DNA of 64,000 nt from Clostridium sp. Marseille-P3244 (GTDB lineage: Bacteria > Bacillota > Clostridia > Lachnospirales > Lachnospiraceae), in NCBI RefSeq assembly GCF_900120155.1, contig NZ_LT635549.1, positions 930,001 through 994,000 on the forward strand, read 5' to 3'. Shown here piece after piece: positions 8,465-17,042 of the stretch. The notes under the pieces were generated by a model. That model was not told the DNA's origin. It searched no databases and saw only the letters and a program-made list of their open reading frames with translations. The position numbers were made by a program, and so were the translations under genes. Position 1 is the first letter of the stretch. Each line of letters opens with the position of its first letter.

Positions 8465-8872
8465 ATGAAAGAAAAACTGATACGTTTTATGCAGGGAAGA
8501 TATGGAGTGGATCAGCTTTCTAAATTTCTTCTTATTGTGGGCCTGGCTATCATACTGATATCTGCTTTTTTTGGAGGACATGTGGCCGGGATGATCTGTT
8601 ATGTACTGGGATGGGTGGTCCTTATATACTGTTATTTCAGGACTTTTTCCAGAAATGTGTCCAAACGTTACGCGGAGAATCAGACGTTCCTGACGAGGAC
8701 ATACCGGGTCCGAAGCTTTTTTCAGAGACAGAAGAGCCTTTGGGCACAGAGGAAGAATTATCATATTTATACATGCCCGTCATGTAAGCAGAAAATACGT
8801 ATCCCGAGAGGAAAAGGCAGGATCGAGGTACGCTGCCCGAAATGCGGGACAACATTTATAAAAAAGAGCTGA
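8465..8872 (+). CDS. Small membrane protein with C-terminal zinc ribbon
   Basis: A 135-residue protein. Two hydrophobic segments (about residues 18-36 and 42-60) are followed by a basic linker and a zinc-ribbon module with CPSC near 103 and CPKCG near 124. The ATG at 8465 has GAAAGGTGAAGACAAT upstream; an earlier in-frame ATG at 8381 lacks a ribosome site. The function is unknown. It sits just ahead of a J-domain gene on the same strand and may be co-transcribed with it. Confidence 0.75.
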   Translation: MKEKLIRFMQGRYGVDQLSKFLLIVGLAIILISAFFGGHVAGMICYVLGWVVLIYCYFRTFSRNVSKRYAENQTFLTRTYRVRSFFQRQKSLWAQRKNYHIYTCPSCKQKIRIPRGKGRIEVRCPKCGTTFIKKS

Positions 8873-8955
8873 GTGTATGACAGTTTGTATAAAAAGAGTG
8901 CAGGCAGAATGTCGGCCGCCGGCTTGAAGAAAATCTGGGAGGGAATATACGGGAA

Positions 8956-9657
8956 ATGTCAGATCCATACAGTGTGCTGGGGGTAGACAGGAGCGCGTCG
9001 GATGAGGAGATTAAGAAAGCTTATCGGCGTTTGAGCAGGAAGTATCATCCGGATGCCAATATTAACAATCCTCATAAAGAAGCGGCTGAGGCAAAATTCA
9101 AGGAAGTTCAGCAGGCATACCAGCAGATCATGGATGAGAGACAATACGGTTATGATGCTGGCGGTGCCGGGGAGAATGAATACGGTCCATTCGGGTACGG
9201 CCCATTCGGGGGATTCGGAGATTCCTGGACCAACAGCAGACAGAACCGACAGGAGACAGAAGAGGATGTTCATATGCGCGCGGCTGCGAATTATATCCGC
9301 AGCGGACATTATAAAGAAGCCTTGAATGTACTGGATGGCATCAAAGAAAAAAGTGCGCTCTGGTATTTCTACAGCGCTTCTGCAAATTCAGGACTCGGTA
9401 ATAATGTAACAGCAATGGAACAGGCCAGGGAGGCCGTGAGGCTGGAACCGGAGAATATGCAGTATCAGATGCTGCTTCAACGCCTGCAGAACGGAGGGAC
9501 ATGGTATGAGCAAAGGCAGCAGTCTTTCTTTGGCTATGGAGGGACATTTGATACGAGCTGCTGCGCGAAGCTCTGTGTGGCAAATCTTCTGTGTAATTTA
9601 TGCTGCAGTGGAAGTGGATTGTGCTGCGGAGGCTATGGAGGCGGCCGCTACATCTGA
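8956..9657 (+). CDS. J-domain (DnaJ-like) protein with TPR-like and Cys/Gly-rich tail
   Basis: A 233-residue protein. Residues 1-70 form a J-domain with the HPD motif (KYHPDANI) needed to stimulate Hsp70 ATPase. A G/Y/F-rich linker follows, then a helical TPR-like region (residues about 110-170). The C-terminal 40 residues are rich in cysteine and glycine ([16 protein letters not shown]). It lacks the DnaJ zinc-finger and substrate domains, so it is a class C co-chaperone. The cysteine-rich tail may bind metal or be acylated, which is inference. Confidence 0.85.
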   Translation: MSDPYSVLGVDRSASDEEIKKAYRRLSRKYHPDANINNPHKEAAEAKFKEVQQAYQQIMDERQYGYDAGGAGENEYGPFGYGPFGGFGDSWTNSRQNRQETEEDVHMRAAANYIRSGHYKEALNVLDGIKEKSALWYFYSASANSGLGNNVTAMEQAREAVRLEPENMQYQMLLQRLQNGGTWYEQRQQSFFGYGGTFDTSCCAKLCVANLLCNLCCSGSGLCCGGYGGGRYI

Positions 9658-9731
9658 GCGGGGCAGAAAATATTGCGGCAACAGTCATGATATGCCACAT
9701 TTTCAGCCTGGGGCGCAGTGGTAACGGGATT

Positions 9732-10604
9732 TTAGCGGGAACGGACAGCGCCGATGCCCAGAGCACCCGGGCCCGTATGAGTTCCGATGCTCATAGTGAG
9801 GGGAAAATAAATCAGTTCCATATCGGGGAAATTCTGTTTTAATTCTGTTTTAAATCTCTCCAGTTTTTCGGGATCCATTTGTGTGTTGGCAATCCCGATT
9901 TTTAAATTCCCTTGTTTTTTGACGGGATATAATCGGGTTTCCACGTCCGTTTTAAGGGCATCAAGCATGATCTGAAAAGCGGATTTCATTCCTCTTGCTT
10001 TTGCGTAAGAATCCAGCTTGTCCCCCTGGATAGTGAGGACAGGCTTTAATTTAAGAACGGTACCGATCGCGGCCGCGGCTGGTGTGATCCGTCCGCCTTT
10101 TTTAAGATATTCGAGAGTATCCACCGCAATATAAATGGTGGCATCCAGTGACTGCTGTTCTAAAATGTTTCGGATTTCTTCTCCGGTCTTGCCTTCACGG
10201 GCGAGACTAACCGCGTCCAGGACGGCCAGAGCCTGAGTGACAGAAATACGGTGATTGTCCACCACAAATACTTTTCCTTTATAGGGTTCTTCATCAGCAA
10301 GGGAAAGCGCTGTCTGGCAGGTGTTGCTGAGTCCCGATGACATAGGGATGAAGACGATCTCCTTATGAGATTCCAGAAGACTGTCCCACATGGCTTCCAC
10401 ATCTCCCGGTGAAGGCTGAGAAGTAGTGATAGAAGCACCCTCAGTCTGCTTTTTATAAAAAGTTTCCGGGTCAATGTCTAGTCCTTCGTAGTATGTCCTG
10501 CCGTCTATAATAACTGGCATTGGCAGGATATGGATACCATAAGTTTCTTCTTCTGAAGGCATGATTCCGCAGTTGCTGTCTGTCATAATAGCAATTTCCG
10601 GCAT
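9732..10604 (-). CDS. DegV family protein (fatty-acid-binding, FakB-like)
   Basis: A 290-residue DegV-fold protein starting MPEIAIMTDSNCGI, with the family motifs TSQPSPGDVE and FIPMSSGLSNT. DegV/FakB proteins present fatty acids to a FakA kinase for phospholipid synthesis or signalling. ATG at 10604 is preceded by GGAGGG. A strong promoter lies 47-75 bases upstream of the start. A TetR-family gene is transcribed divergently from the same intergenic region, so it is the likely regulator of this gene. Confidence 0.92.
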   Translation of the reverse strand: MPEIAIMTDSNCGIMPSEEETYGIHILPMPVIIDGRTYYEGLDIDPETFYKKQTEGASITTSQPSPGDVEAMWDSLLESHKEIVFIPMSSGLSNTCQTALSLADEEPYKGKVFVVDNHRISVTQALAVLDAVSLAREGKTGEEIRNILEQQSLDATIYIAVDTLEYLKKGGRITPAAAAIGTVLKLKPVLTIQGDKLDSYAKARGMKSAFQIMLDALKTDVETRLYPVKKQGNLKIGIANTQMDPEKLERFKTELKQNFPDMELIYFPLTMSIGTHTGPGALGIGAVRSR

Positions 10605-10634
10605 ATTGTTCCCTCCTGATCTGTTGACCGTTAC

Positions 10635-10650
10635 TTTAACAGGTGTTAAA
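10635..10650. promoter_or_regulatory. Candidate TetR operator
   Basis: TTTAAC-AGGT-GTTAAA is a perfect 6+6 inverted repeat that begins right after the DegV -10 box and covers the predicted start site. A repressor here would block DegV transcription. The divergently encoded TetR-family protein is the obvious candidate. Confidence 0.6.
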
Positions 10651-10679
10651 ATTATAGCAAACTCACGTATGTTTCTCAA
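10651..10679 (-). promoter_or_regulatory. Sigma-A promoter of the DegV gene
   Basis: On the minus strand TTGAGA (10679-10674) and a perfect TATAAT (10656-10651) are separated by exactly 17 bases. The predicted start of transcription, near 10644, falls inside the adjacent inverted repeat at 10635-10650. Confidence 0.75.
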
Positions 10680-10735
10680 TGTACAATAATCAGAAATTGT
10701 AAAGTATTTATACAAGAAAGGATAAATGTTAAGAA

Positions 10736-11326
10736 ATGGAAGACAGACGTATCATGAAAACTAAGCGCAGTCTGAAGTCTGCCATGATCGCCATGCTGGC
10801 CGCAGAAGATTTTGAACATATTTCTGTCACAGAGCTGTGCAGGGCTGCGGAGATCAGCAGGATCACATTTTATTCTCATTATAATGACAAGTATGCTCTC
10901 CTTGATGATATATTTAATGACATGCTCCGCACAGGAACGGAGGATTATTACAGGAGACAGAGGGAAGGAAATCCCGCGAACGGTCTGGCGGCCGGTTATG
11001 TAAATATGCTGGACAGTATTCTGGAGCTGTATTATGACAGATTTGATTTTTTCCAGTATACAAATCCGGAGAAAAATCCATATCTGGCTTCCCGCCTTTA
11101 CAGTATTATCCTGGAAACAGTGGAGATGCACACAACACATGTAAAACAGAGGCTGAAACTGCGCTATTCACCCAAAAAGATCGCAGGATTCGTTTGTTTT
11201 GGCATGTTGGGATTTGTAAATGAGTCCCACGAAGAGAAAATCCCTCTGGAGCAAATCAAAAAAGAGGCCAGGATGCTCCTTACTGACCTGCTGAAGTCAG
11301 GTATATTAACGGAAAATGACAGTTGA
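10736..11326 (+). CDS. TetR/AcrR family regulator
   Basis: A 196-residue protein with an N-terminal helix-turn-helix (residues about 10-55: HISVTELCRAAEISRITFYSHY) and a helical C-terminal domain of the TetR_C type found in Firmicute DhaS-like regulators. It is divergent from the DegV gene, with an inverted repeat over the DegV start site. By analogy with other regulators that control fatty-acid genes it may sense a lipid or acyl ligand, but this is inference. Confidence 0.88.
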   Translation: MEDRRIMKTKRSLKSAMIAMLAAEDFEHISVTELCRAAEISRITFYSHYNDKYALLDDIFNDMLRTGTEDYYRRQREGNPANGLAAGYVNMLDSILELYYDRFDFFQYTNPEKNPYLASRLYSIILETVEMHTTHVKQRLKLRYSPKKIAGFVCFGMLGFVNESHEEKIPLEQIKKEARMLLTDLLKSGILTENDS

Positions 11327-11443
11327 GCCGTAAGGTAGTACGGATTTGTTTCCCATGATGGTAAATAAATTAAAATCTGTATATAAATCCGGGGGAGACT
11401 GTACAGAAGATCTGAGACTTAAAATAAAAAAGAGCCTGAAAAA

Positions 11444-11517
11444 TGGAAGCAATGGGGCTCGAACCCATGACCTCTCGCGTGTGAGGCGAACGCTCATCCC
11501 AGCTGAGCTATGCTTCC
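11444..11517 (-). tRNA. tRNA-Val(CAC)
   Basis: A full cloverleaf can be folded on the minus strand: 7-bp acceptor GGAAGCA/TGCTTCC, D arm AGCTCAGCTGGGATGAGC, anticodon stem TTCGC/GCGAG with loop CTCACAC (anticodon CAC) and T loop GTTCGAG. The discriminator is A, CCA is not encoded, and a T-run follows the 3' end. Confidence 0.93.
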
Positions 11518-11607
11518 ATGTGCATTATTATAACACTCTGTGGGGGAAAATCAATACTTGTTTTTCCTAAAAATAAAATCCCGCAATCGCATGGATTACG
11601 GGATATA

Positions 11608-11691
11608 TGCGGAAGAAGAGACTTGAACTCTCACAGGATTAACTCCCACTAGAACCTGAATCTAGCGCGTCTGCCATTCCGCCACTTCCGC
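11608..11691 (-). tRNA. tRNA-Leu(CAG)
   Basis: An 84-nt class II tRNA on the minus strand with acceptor GCGGAAG/CTTCCGC, anticodon stem CTAGA/TCTAG with loop TTCAGGT (anticodon CAG), a long variable arm and T loop GTTCAAG. It is 90 bases upstream of tRNA-Val on the same strand and may share its transcript. Confidence 0.93.
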
Positions 11692-11756
11692 TCGACAAAT
11701 GGTATTCTACCATAACAGGCACTGTTTGTAAACCCCTAAATTTAATTTGTGACCTC

Positions 11757-11823
11757 ATGTCTACGGTCCGTAGACATAAGGAAAAGGAGCGTGTATTGTA
11801 AAATTTCCCGGGTTTGTTATGAT
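11757..11823 (+). promoter_or_regulatory. Operator-like palindrome and promoter upstream of XRE gene
   Basis: ATGTCTACGG-T-CCGTAGACAT (11757-11777) is a perfect 10+10 inverted repeat around one base. Downstream, TTGTAA (11796-11801) and TATGAT (11818-11823) are spaced by 16 bases and form a plausible sigma-A promoter for the gene at 11869. The palindrome ends 18 bases before the -35 box. The binding protein is unknown; autoregulation by the XRE protein is possible. Confidence 0.55.
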
Positions 11824-11868
11824 AGTTAAGGAAACTGGATCAATCATTACGAACCATAAAGGAGGAGT

Positions 11869-13032
11869 ATGGATAATATGACGGGAGAATTTATTGCCCG
11901 GCGCAGAAAAGAACTGGGGCTGACTCAGAGAGAACTGGCAGAACAGCTGGGCGTTACCAATAAAGCTGTATCAAAATGGGAGACCGGGCAGGGAATGCCG
12001 GACGTAGGAACCCTCCTGGAATTAAGCAGGGTCTTACAGGTAAGTGTAGATGAGATCCTGGCGGGGGAAGCTGCAGGAAGCAAGGGACAACAGGACTCTT
12101 CTAAAGATTATGAAGGAAGACTTCTGGATCTTGCGGTGGACAGGGCGGAGAAAAAGATTTCGGAACTGCATATGGGATTTCTGGATGTATTCGGCGTGGT
12201 CCTTTTTCTTCTGGCACTGGCGGTGATCTTTATTCAGATATGGTATTTGGTGAAGGGAAGAGGCGGGGGACTGGTATATCTTTCAGTCTGGATTCCATGC
12301 GTGTTGTGTGGTATGGCAGTCTTGCTCATCTGGTCTGCCGGGATCTGTATTAAGAGGACGCGCTCAGTCTGTCTGAAACCAGTTGTCATGATCATAGCTG
12401 TTGTTCTGTTTGTCGGCGGGATAGCTGCGAATGCGGTACTTTTTTCAGCGGGGAAAGAGATCCTCAGCATGTCTCCGGACTTTTCTCAGGTAATGTGCCT
12501 GAAAACAGATGAAAGCGGGAGAGCGGTATTATACAGACAGAGGGCAGTTATCTTTGCTGCCCAGGCAGATGTATTTCCTTTTACTGTAAAGAATGAGATA
12601 AAAGTTCAGTGGCTGGAGGATGATGTATGCGCGATGACCTATGAATCTCCGGACGACGGAGAGACGCATCAGTATGTAGCCACATATGGCGACAGAAATG
12701 AAGGAGTATCCTATTATTATGTATTCAATGCGGTTGAAGGAACATGGCGGGCAGAAGGAAATTATGAGGATTGCACCATTGAAGTACGGATGGGGGCGAA
12801 TGCGGGAATCTATCTCAGTACACCGGAGGGAACGGAATTTTATTCTGCAGAGGAGTGTCTCCAGTATGGGACGCTTGCTATGGTATTTCCAAATGACGGG
12901 CCCAGATGGACCCTGGTGTTGAATAAAGACTGTGTCATAAAACCAGGAGAATCCGCTGTAGCAGAGGGAGGAACGCTCACACTGTGCCGGGTTGATATGG
13001 ACAGAACGGCTCCGCTGATCATGCGTAGATAA
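11869..13032 (+). CDS. Membrane-tethered XRE-family regulator
   Basis: A 387-residue protein. Residues 5-65 are a Cro/CI helix-turn-helix (RRKELGLTQRELAEQLGVTNKAVSKWETG). Three hydrophobic segments follow (about 105-125, 140-160, 170-190), then a mostly beta extracytoplasmic domain of about 190 residues. The layout is that of a one-component sensor with DNA binding inside and sensing outside. The start follows AAAGGAGGAGT. An Asp-box surface protein starts 22 bases downstream and is probably co-transcribed. Confidence 0.8.
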   Translation: MDNMTGEFIARRRKELGLTQRELAEQLGVTNKAVSKWETGQGMPDVGTLLELSRVLQVSVDEILAGEAAGSKGQQDSSKDYEGRLLDLAVDRAEKKISELHMGFLDVFGVVLFLLALAVIFIQIWYLVKGRGGGLVYLSVWIPCVLCGMAVLLIWSAGICIKRTRSVCLKPVVMIIAVVLFVGGIAANAVLFSAGKEILSMSPDFSQVMCLKTDESGRAVLYRQRAVIFAAQADVFPFTVKNEIKVQWLEDDVCAMTYESPDDGETHQYVATYGDRNEGVSYYYVFNAVEGTWRAEGNYEDCTIEVRMGANAGIYLSTPEGTEFYSAEECLQYGTLAMVFPNDGPRWTLVLNKDCVIKPGESAVAEGGTLTLCRVDMDRTAPLIMRR

Positions 13033-13053
13033 TCAACAGAGGGAATGACAGAT

Positions 13054-14565
13054 ATGGGAAACAGGACAGAGAATAAAAACAGGAAGAAAAGACGGATCAT
13101 TTTTACTGCGGGACTTATTGCCGCAGTCTTTGGAGCTGTCATGCTGGCAGTTTTTGCAGGAACGGGTATCTGCCGGGCACTGAAAGACTATTTCCGGTAT
13201 TCCTCCATGCAGGGAACAGGAGTGATTCTGGAAGAACAGGGACTGAATGGGCTTTTTGAATGGATCAGAGAACAAAACGATGTGCCGGAGGTCGTTAATA
13301 TCTCTTATCTGGAACTGGATCTGGCAGAAAGCGGAGAAATTTATGATTTTACTTTATCTCTTCAGGAATTTGACGCAGAAAAGGAATATATACAGGATGT
13401 GCGTTTCTGGTATGACAGCACAACAGGAGAACTGGGGCGGCAGGAAGAGACGGTTACAGCTCTTGCGGCAGTGTATGATCCCAACGCAGAGCCCGGGTAT
13501 CTGGATCAGCAGATAAAACAGATCCCGTTTAACCGGGAAATGGATGTGCTTTATTTCGACCAGTATGTTGTAAGATTTATGAAAGACAGCAAGCCGGAAG
13601 CCGGCGCTCCGGTCATTGACGGCACAGATGGAATGGGATTTCCCGTGCTGACATGGGAAGAGTACCGGCAGGGGGCCGGGGGTGTGAGCGACGGAAGTTC
13701 CCAGGTGATCCTTTCTCTGACAGACGGAACCGGTACGACGGGAAGAAGTGTTGACTATTCCTCCCCTCCTGCAGATGAAGATGCCCTGGCCGGAAGTCCG
13801 GAGACTGTCATGCAGACAGATTATAAATTTGAAGGGGAAGATCTGATGCTGACGGATGACCAGGGAGAAACCTGGGTTTCTGCCGGACTTACGTCTGCAC
13901 AAATTCAGGAGACGCTGGATACATACCAGAAAGGACAGATCCTGCCGGAAGAGAGTTTCTGTTCGGACGGGAACGGCATGTTTGCAGTATTTTACGGACA
14001 GGATCCTGTGCTTCATCTGTCCCGTGACGGCGGAGATACATGGGAGGATATTTCTTTTTCGCTGGAATTTCCCCGTGCCTGCATTGCCAGGACGATTGAA
14101 TTCCTGGACAGTGAGAACTGGTACGCGGGACTGGGGACAGACTGGTCCATGGGAACCGGAGGCGCTGCCTATGTGTGCTGGACTCATGACGGAGGCGCCA
14201 CATGGACGACAGTTTCTGTCGGGGATACGGACGGAAAGATCCTGAACGGTCTTGTGTTTACAGATACAGAAAACGGGCTGATGTCAATGGAAGATCTTTA
14301 TGGAGACGGGCAGTGGCCTCATATCTATGTCACGGGAGACGGGGGAAAAAGCTATACAGAGATCGGACTTCCCTGGGACACACTGCCGGATGATGTGACA
14401 TTTTTAAATAAAATCGACAGTCTTGTCTATGAGAATGGGATGTATACTCTGACGCTGGGACAGGGAGAATATGGAAACAAAAAGGCAGAATTTACAAGCA
14501 GTTCCCCGGGAGAGGGATGGACATATCAAGACAGCTATACGGGAACCACACATACATGGGGATAA
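13054..14565 (+). CDS. Membrane-anchored protein with BNR/Asp-box repeats
   Basis: A 503-residue protein with an N-terminal membrane anchor (IIFTAGLIAAVFGAVMLAVFA). At least four Asp-box motifs of the S/T-x-D-x-G-x-x-W type occur in the C-terminal half: LTDDQGETW, LSRDGGDTW, WTHDGGATW and VTGDGGKSY (the last with Y for W). These mark beta-propeller proteins such as sialidases and photosynthesis-assembly-like propellers, but no catalytic residues can be assigned. ATG 13054 is preferred to 13045, which abuts the AGAGGGA ribosome site. It follows the tethered XRE gene, suggesting a sensing pair. Confidence 0.75.
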   Translation: MGNRTENKNRKKRRIIFTAGLIAAVFGAVMLAVFAGTGICRALKDYFRYSSMQGTGVILEEQGLNGLFEWIREQNDVPEVVNISYLELDLAESGEIYDFTLSLQEFDAEKEYIQDVRFWYDSTTGELGRQEETVTALAAVYDPNAEPGYLDQQIKQIPFNREMDVLYFDQYVVRFMKDSKPEAGAPVIDGTDGMGFPVLTWEEYRQGAGGVSDGSSQVILSLTDGTGTTGRSVDYSSPPADEDALAGSPETVMQTDYKFEGEDLMLTDDQGETWVSAGLTSAQIQETLDTYQKGQILPEESFCSDGNGMFAVFYGQDPVLHLSRDGGDTWEDISFSLEFPRACIARTIEFLDSENWYAGLGTDWSMGTGGAAYVCWTHDGGATWTTVSVGDTDGKILNGLVFTDTENGLMSMEDLYGDGQWPHIYVTGDGGKSYTEIGLPWDTLPDDVTFLNKIDSLVYENGMYTLTLGQGEYGNKKAEFTSSSPGEGWTYQDSYTGTTHTWG

Positions 14566-14658
14566 AACAAAAGAAAACCACAGAGAACCGCAGAACAGAT
14601 CTGTACGGTTCTCTGCATCCGGTGTTTCAGGTACAGACATCAGCGGTACCGGAGGATT

Positions 14659-15258
14659 TTATGGAAGCTTATAGCAGGCCATCCCATAGGGAATGAAATA
14701 TCCCTGTTCATGCCGGCATACCGGACATATCTTCGGAGCCTGTTTCCCTTCATGGATGTATCCGCAGTTGGTGCACATCCACCGGGCAACGTCCTCGGAT
14801 GCATAATAAGTGCCGGATTCAAGCATGTCGGCAAGACCTTTAAACCTCTCTTCATGAATGTGTTCAATCTCCGCGATCTGGAAGAACGCTGAGGCGGCCT
14901 CAAGAAAGCCTTCTTCTTCTGCCATTTTCCCGAATGCCTGGTAGACATCCGCGAATTCTTCATGTTCATTGTGCTCTGCGGCCCTCAGCAGGCCTGCCAG
15001 GGAATCCTGTTGGTCTACAGGGTATGCGCCGTCAATGTGTATGGTCTCTCCCGACAGTTCTTTTAAGAGATCATAAAACCGTTCCGCATGGGCGCGCTCC
15101 TGATCTGCGGTGTATCTGAAAACTGACGCGATCGTAATCATTCCCAGGTTTTCTGCGCGCTCAGCGGCGATTGTATATCGGTTCCTTGCCTGACTTTCCC
15201 CGGCGAATGCCCGCATCAGATTTTCTTTTGTCTTACTTTCCGAAAAATGAACAGCCAT
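14659..15258 (-). CDS. rbr: Rubrerythrin
   Basis: A 199-residue protein with a ferritin-like di-iron four-helix domain (glutamates in MRAFAGESQARNRY, EHNEHEEFADVY and EIEHIHEERF) and a C-terminal rubredoxin-like iron site (CTNCGYIHEG and CPVCRHEQGYF). Rubrerythrin reduces hydrogen peroxide with NAD(P)H-derived electrons and is a main oxidative defence in anaerobes. ATG at 15258 has AAGGAG 13 bases upstream, which is somewhat long. A GTG at 15270 abuts the ribosome site and is less likely. Confidence 0.93.
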   Translation of the reverse strand: MAVHFSESKTKENLMRAFAGESQARNRYTIAAERAENLGMITIASVFRYTADQERAHAERFYDLLKELSGETIHIDGAYPVDQQDSLAGLLRAAEHNEHEEFADVYQAFGKMAEEEGFLEAASAFFQIAEIEHIHEERFKGLADMLESGTYYASEDVARWMCTNCGYIHEGKQAPKICPVCRHEQGYFIPYGMACYKLP

Positions 15259-15414
15259 AATATATTGCACACTCCTTTTTGATAAAAAGTATGTGCCAGA
15301 ACCTGTGGGATTATTCCAAAATAAGGGCCGGTACAGTAATTTTTATTTTTGATGTTTTAAGAAGAGAAAATGACATGATATAATAAATTAAAATGATTTT
15401 TCTGGGAGGGAAAA

Positions 15415-15792
15415 ATGGACGAGAGGATCCTGCAGTTTTTTGACGGGCACGAAGAGGCTCTGCCGCTGTATGAGAAATTTGAATCAGAAGTTCTCTTTCG
15501 GATACCCGAAACAGAGATTAAAGTGCAGAAAACACAGATTTCATTTTATAATAAGCATATGTTTTCCTGTGTTTCTTTTGCCAGAGTAAGGAGAAAAAAG
15601 GAATGTCCCGACAGTTATATTGTTATTACCTTCGGACTGAGCCGCAGGGAAGAGTCACCTCGGGTCGATGTTGCCACAGAGCCTTACCCCGGAAGGTGGA
15701 CGCACCATATACTTGTCTCAGAAGCCGGGGAGATCAATGACGAACTTATGGGATGGATCGAAGAGGCGGCTCTCTTTTCCGCCGGGAAATAA
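15415..15792 (+). CDS. DUF5655 domain protein
   Basis: A 125-residue soluble protein resembling DUF5655: an acidic start, then IKVQKTQISFYNKHMFSCVSF and the conserved GRWTHHI segment near residue 95. The biochemical role of the family is unknown. GGGAGGG precedes the start and a clear hairpin terminator follows, so it is a single-gene unit. Confidence 0.7.
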   Translation: MDERILQFFDGHEEALPLYEKFESEVLFRIPETEIKVQKTQISFYNKHMFSCVSFARVRRKKECPDSYIVITFGLSRREESPRVDVATEPYPGRWTHHILVSEAGEINDELMGWIEEAALFSAGK

Positions 15793-15803
15793 TTTCGGAA
15801 ACA

Positions 15804-15833
15804 GCCGGTCCCATTGCGGACCGGCCGTTTTTG
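15804..15833 (+). terminator. Rho-independent terminator after DUF5655
   Basis: The stem GCCGGTCC/GGACCGGC (15804-15811 and 15818-15825) with a 6-nt loop is followed by CGTTTTTG. It ends the plus-strand gene just before the stop codon of the converging glycosyltransferase. Confidence 0.8.
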
Positions 15834-16850
15834 TCAGTTAAATCCGATCAGTCTTCTTGCCACGGTGTATGCAAGAGAGGATACTTTCCGCCCCGACCGT
15901 CCCGGAAGGTTCATGGTCTGCCCGAGAATACCGTAGCGGATCTTCAGATAAGTTTTATAATCTTTTCGTTTGAGATAATTCCACAATTCTTTTTTCTTGC
16001 CAAGGTTTTCCTGCTTTTTTGAACGGATGCACAGGATAGAGGATACCGTCATCATGATAGCCAGATAGTTGATCATATATTTCCGCAGCTTCTTGCTGGT
16101 AATCATGCGGAGTTCATACATGGCGATCATCGTTTTCGTGACAAACAGCTGCTGATCGATCCGGCTGATCATGACTTTCTCATTGACGGACTGATCTTCT
16201 CTTCCGATAAAATATCTGTAAAAATCTACGTTCAGATAATACAGCGTCCGCACGTGGGGCAGAGGATAATATACATAGATATTATCTACGTAAAATGTAT
16301 GTTTGGGAAGCTCCAGCTGGCACAGCTTGAGCATTTCCGTACGGTAGATGACCGAGTGCATAAGAATGTACTGATCCAGGCGGAAATGGCCGATATCGTC
16401 CCAGCGGAAAATCTGGTTCTCCGGAAGTACATTATCATAGCGGATGACTTTTTTATGGGCCATGCCGACTTTCTCATACACATAATTGGAGATCACCATA
16501 TCTACCGGAGAATCCGCATCCACAAATCCTTTGACTGCCTCAAGGATCTTGAAGAGGGAATCTCTGTCTACCCAGTCGTCGCTGTCGACGACTTTAAAAT
16601 ATTTACCGGTAGCGTGGGCCAGGCCGCTGTTGACAGCGTCACCGTGCCCGCCGTTTTCCTTATTGACGGCTTTCACTATGGTCGGGTATTTTCTGGCATA
16701 CTGTTCGGCGATCTCCTGTGTATTGTCGCTGGAGCCGTCATTAACGATGATGATTTCCACATCCTCTCCACCCGCCAGTATGGAATGGATTGCTTTTTCC
16801 ATATAAGCTTCTGAATTATAACATGGAATGGCAAATGAAATATATTTCAT
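15834..16850 (-). CDS. Glycosyltransferase family 2
   Basis: A 338-residue GT-A glycosyltransferase. It shows the family 2 pattern SFAIPCYNSEAYMEKAI, the nucleotide-sugar motif EIIIVNDGSSDNT near residue 45 and the metal-binding DSDD in VVDSDDWVDRDSL near residue 88. It probably transfers a sugar to a cell-surface polymer or lipid. No other polysaccharide genes are adjacent. ATG 16850 has GGGAG upstream. Confidence 0.88.
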   Translation of the reverse strand: MKYISFAIPCYNSEAYMEKAIHSILAGGEDVEIIIVNDGSSDNTQEIAEQYARKYPTIVKAVNKENGGHGDAVNSGLAHATGKYFKVVDSDDWVDRDSLFKILEAVKGFVDADSPVDMVISNYVYEKVGMAHKKVIRYDNVLPENQIFRWDDIGHFRLDQYILMHSVIYRTEMLKLCQLELPKHTFYVDNIYVYYPLPHVRTLYYLNVDFYRYFIGREDQSVNEKVMISRIDQQLFVTKTMIAMYELRMITSKKLRKYMINYLAIMMTVSSILCIRSKKQENLGKKKELWNYLKRKDYKTYLKIRYGILGQTMNLPGRSGRKVSSLAYTVARRLIGFN

Positions 16851-17042
16851 AATCTTTCTCCCTGTCTGAATTTTAAAATATTTGTTATTCTGCATTATAC
16901 CATTGTTCTTTCTGAGTTGTAAAATTTATTTTTTTTCGATATAGTATGTATATTGGCTGAATCAAGAGTGTTTTATGTATATATTTGTAACCGCCGGGAA
17001 GATTGTGTACCCGTAAGCCAAAAAGACTGAAGGAGGAGACAA

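Noticed and set aside
14581-14615. CAGAGAACCG/CGGTTCTCTG hairpin as a terminator after the Asp-box gene
   Set aside because: The stem is good but no T-run follows and the loop is 15 bases; kept out of the feature list as unproven.
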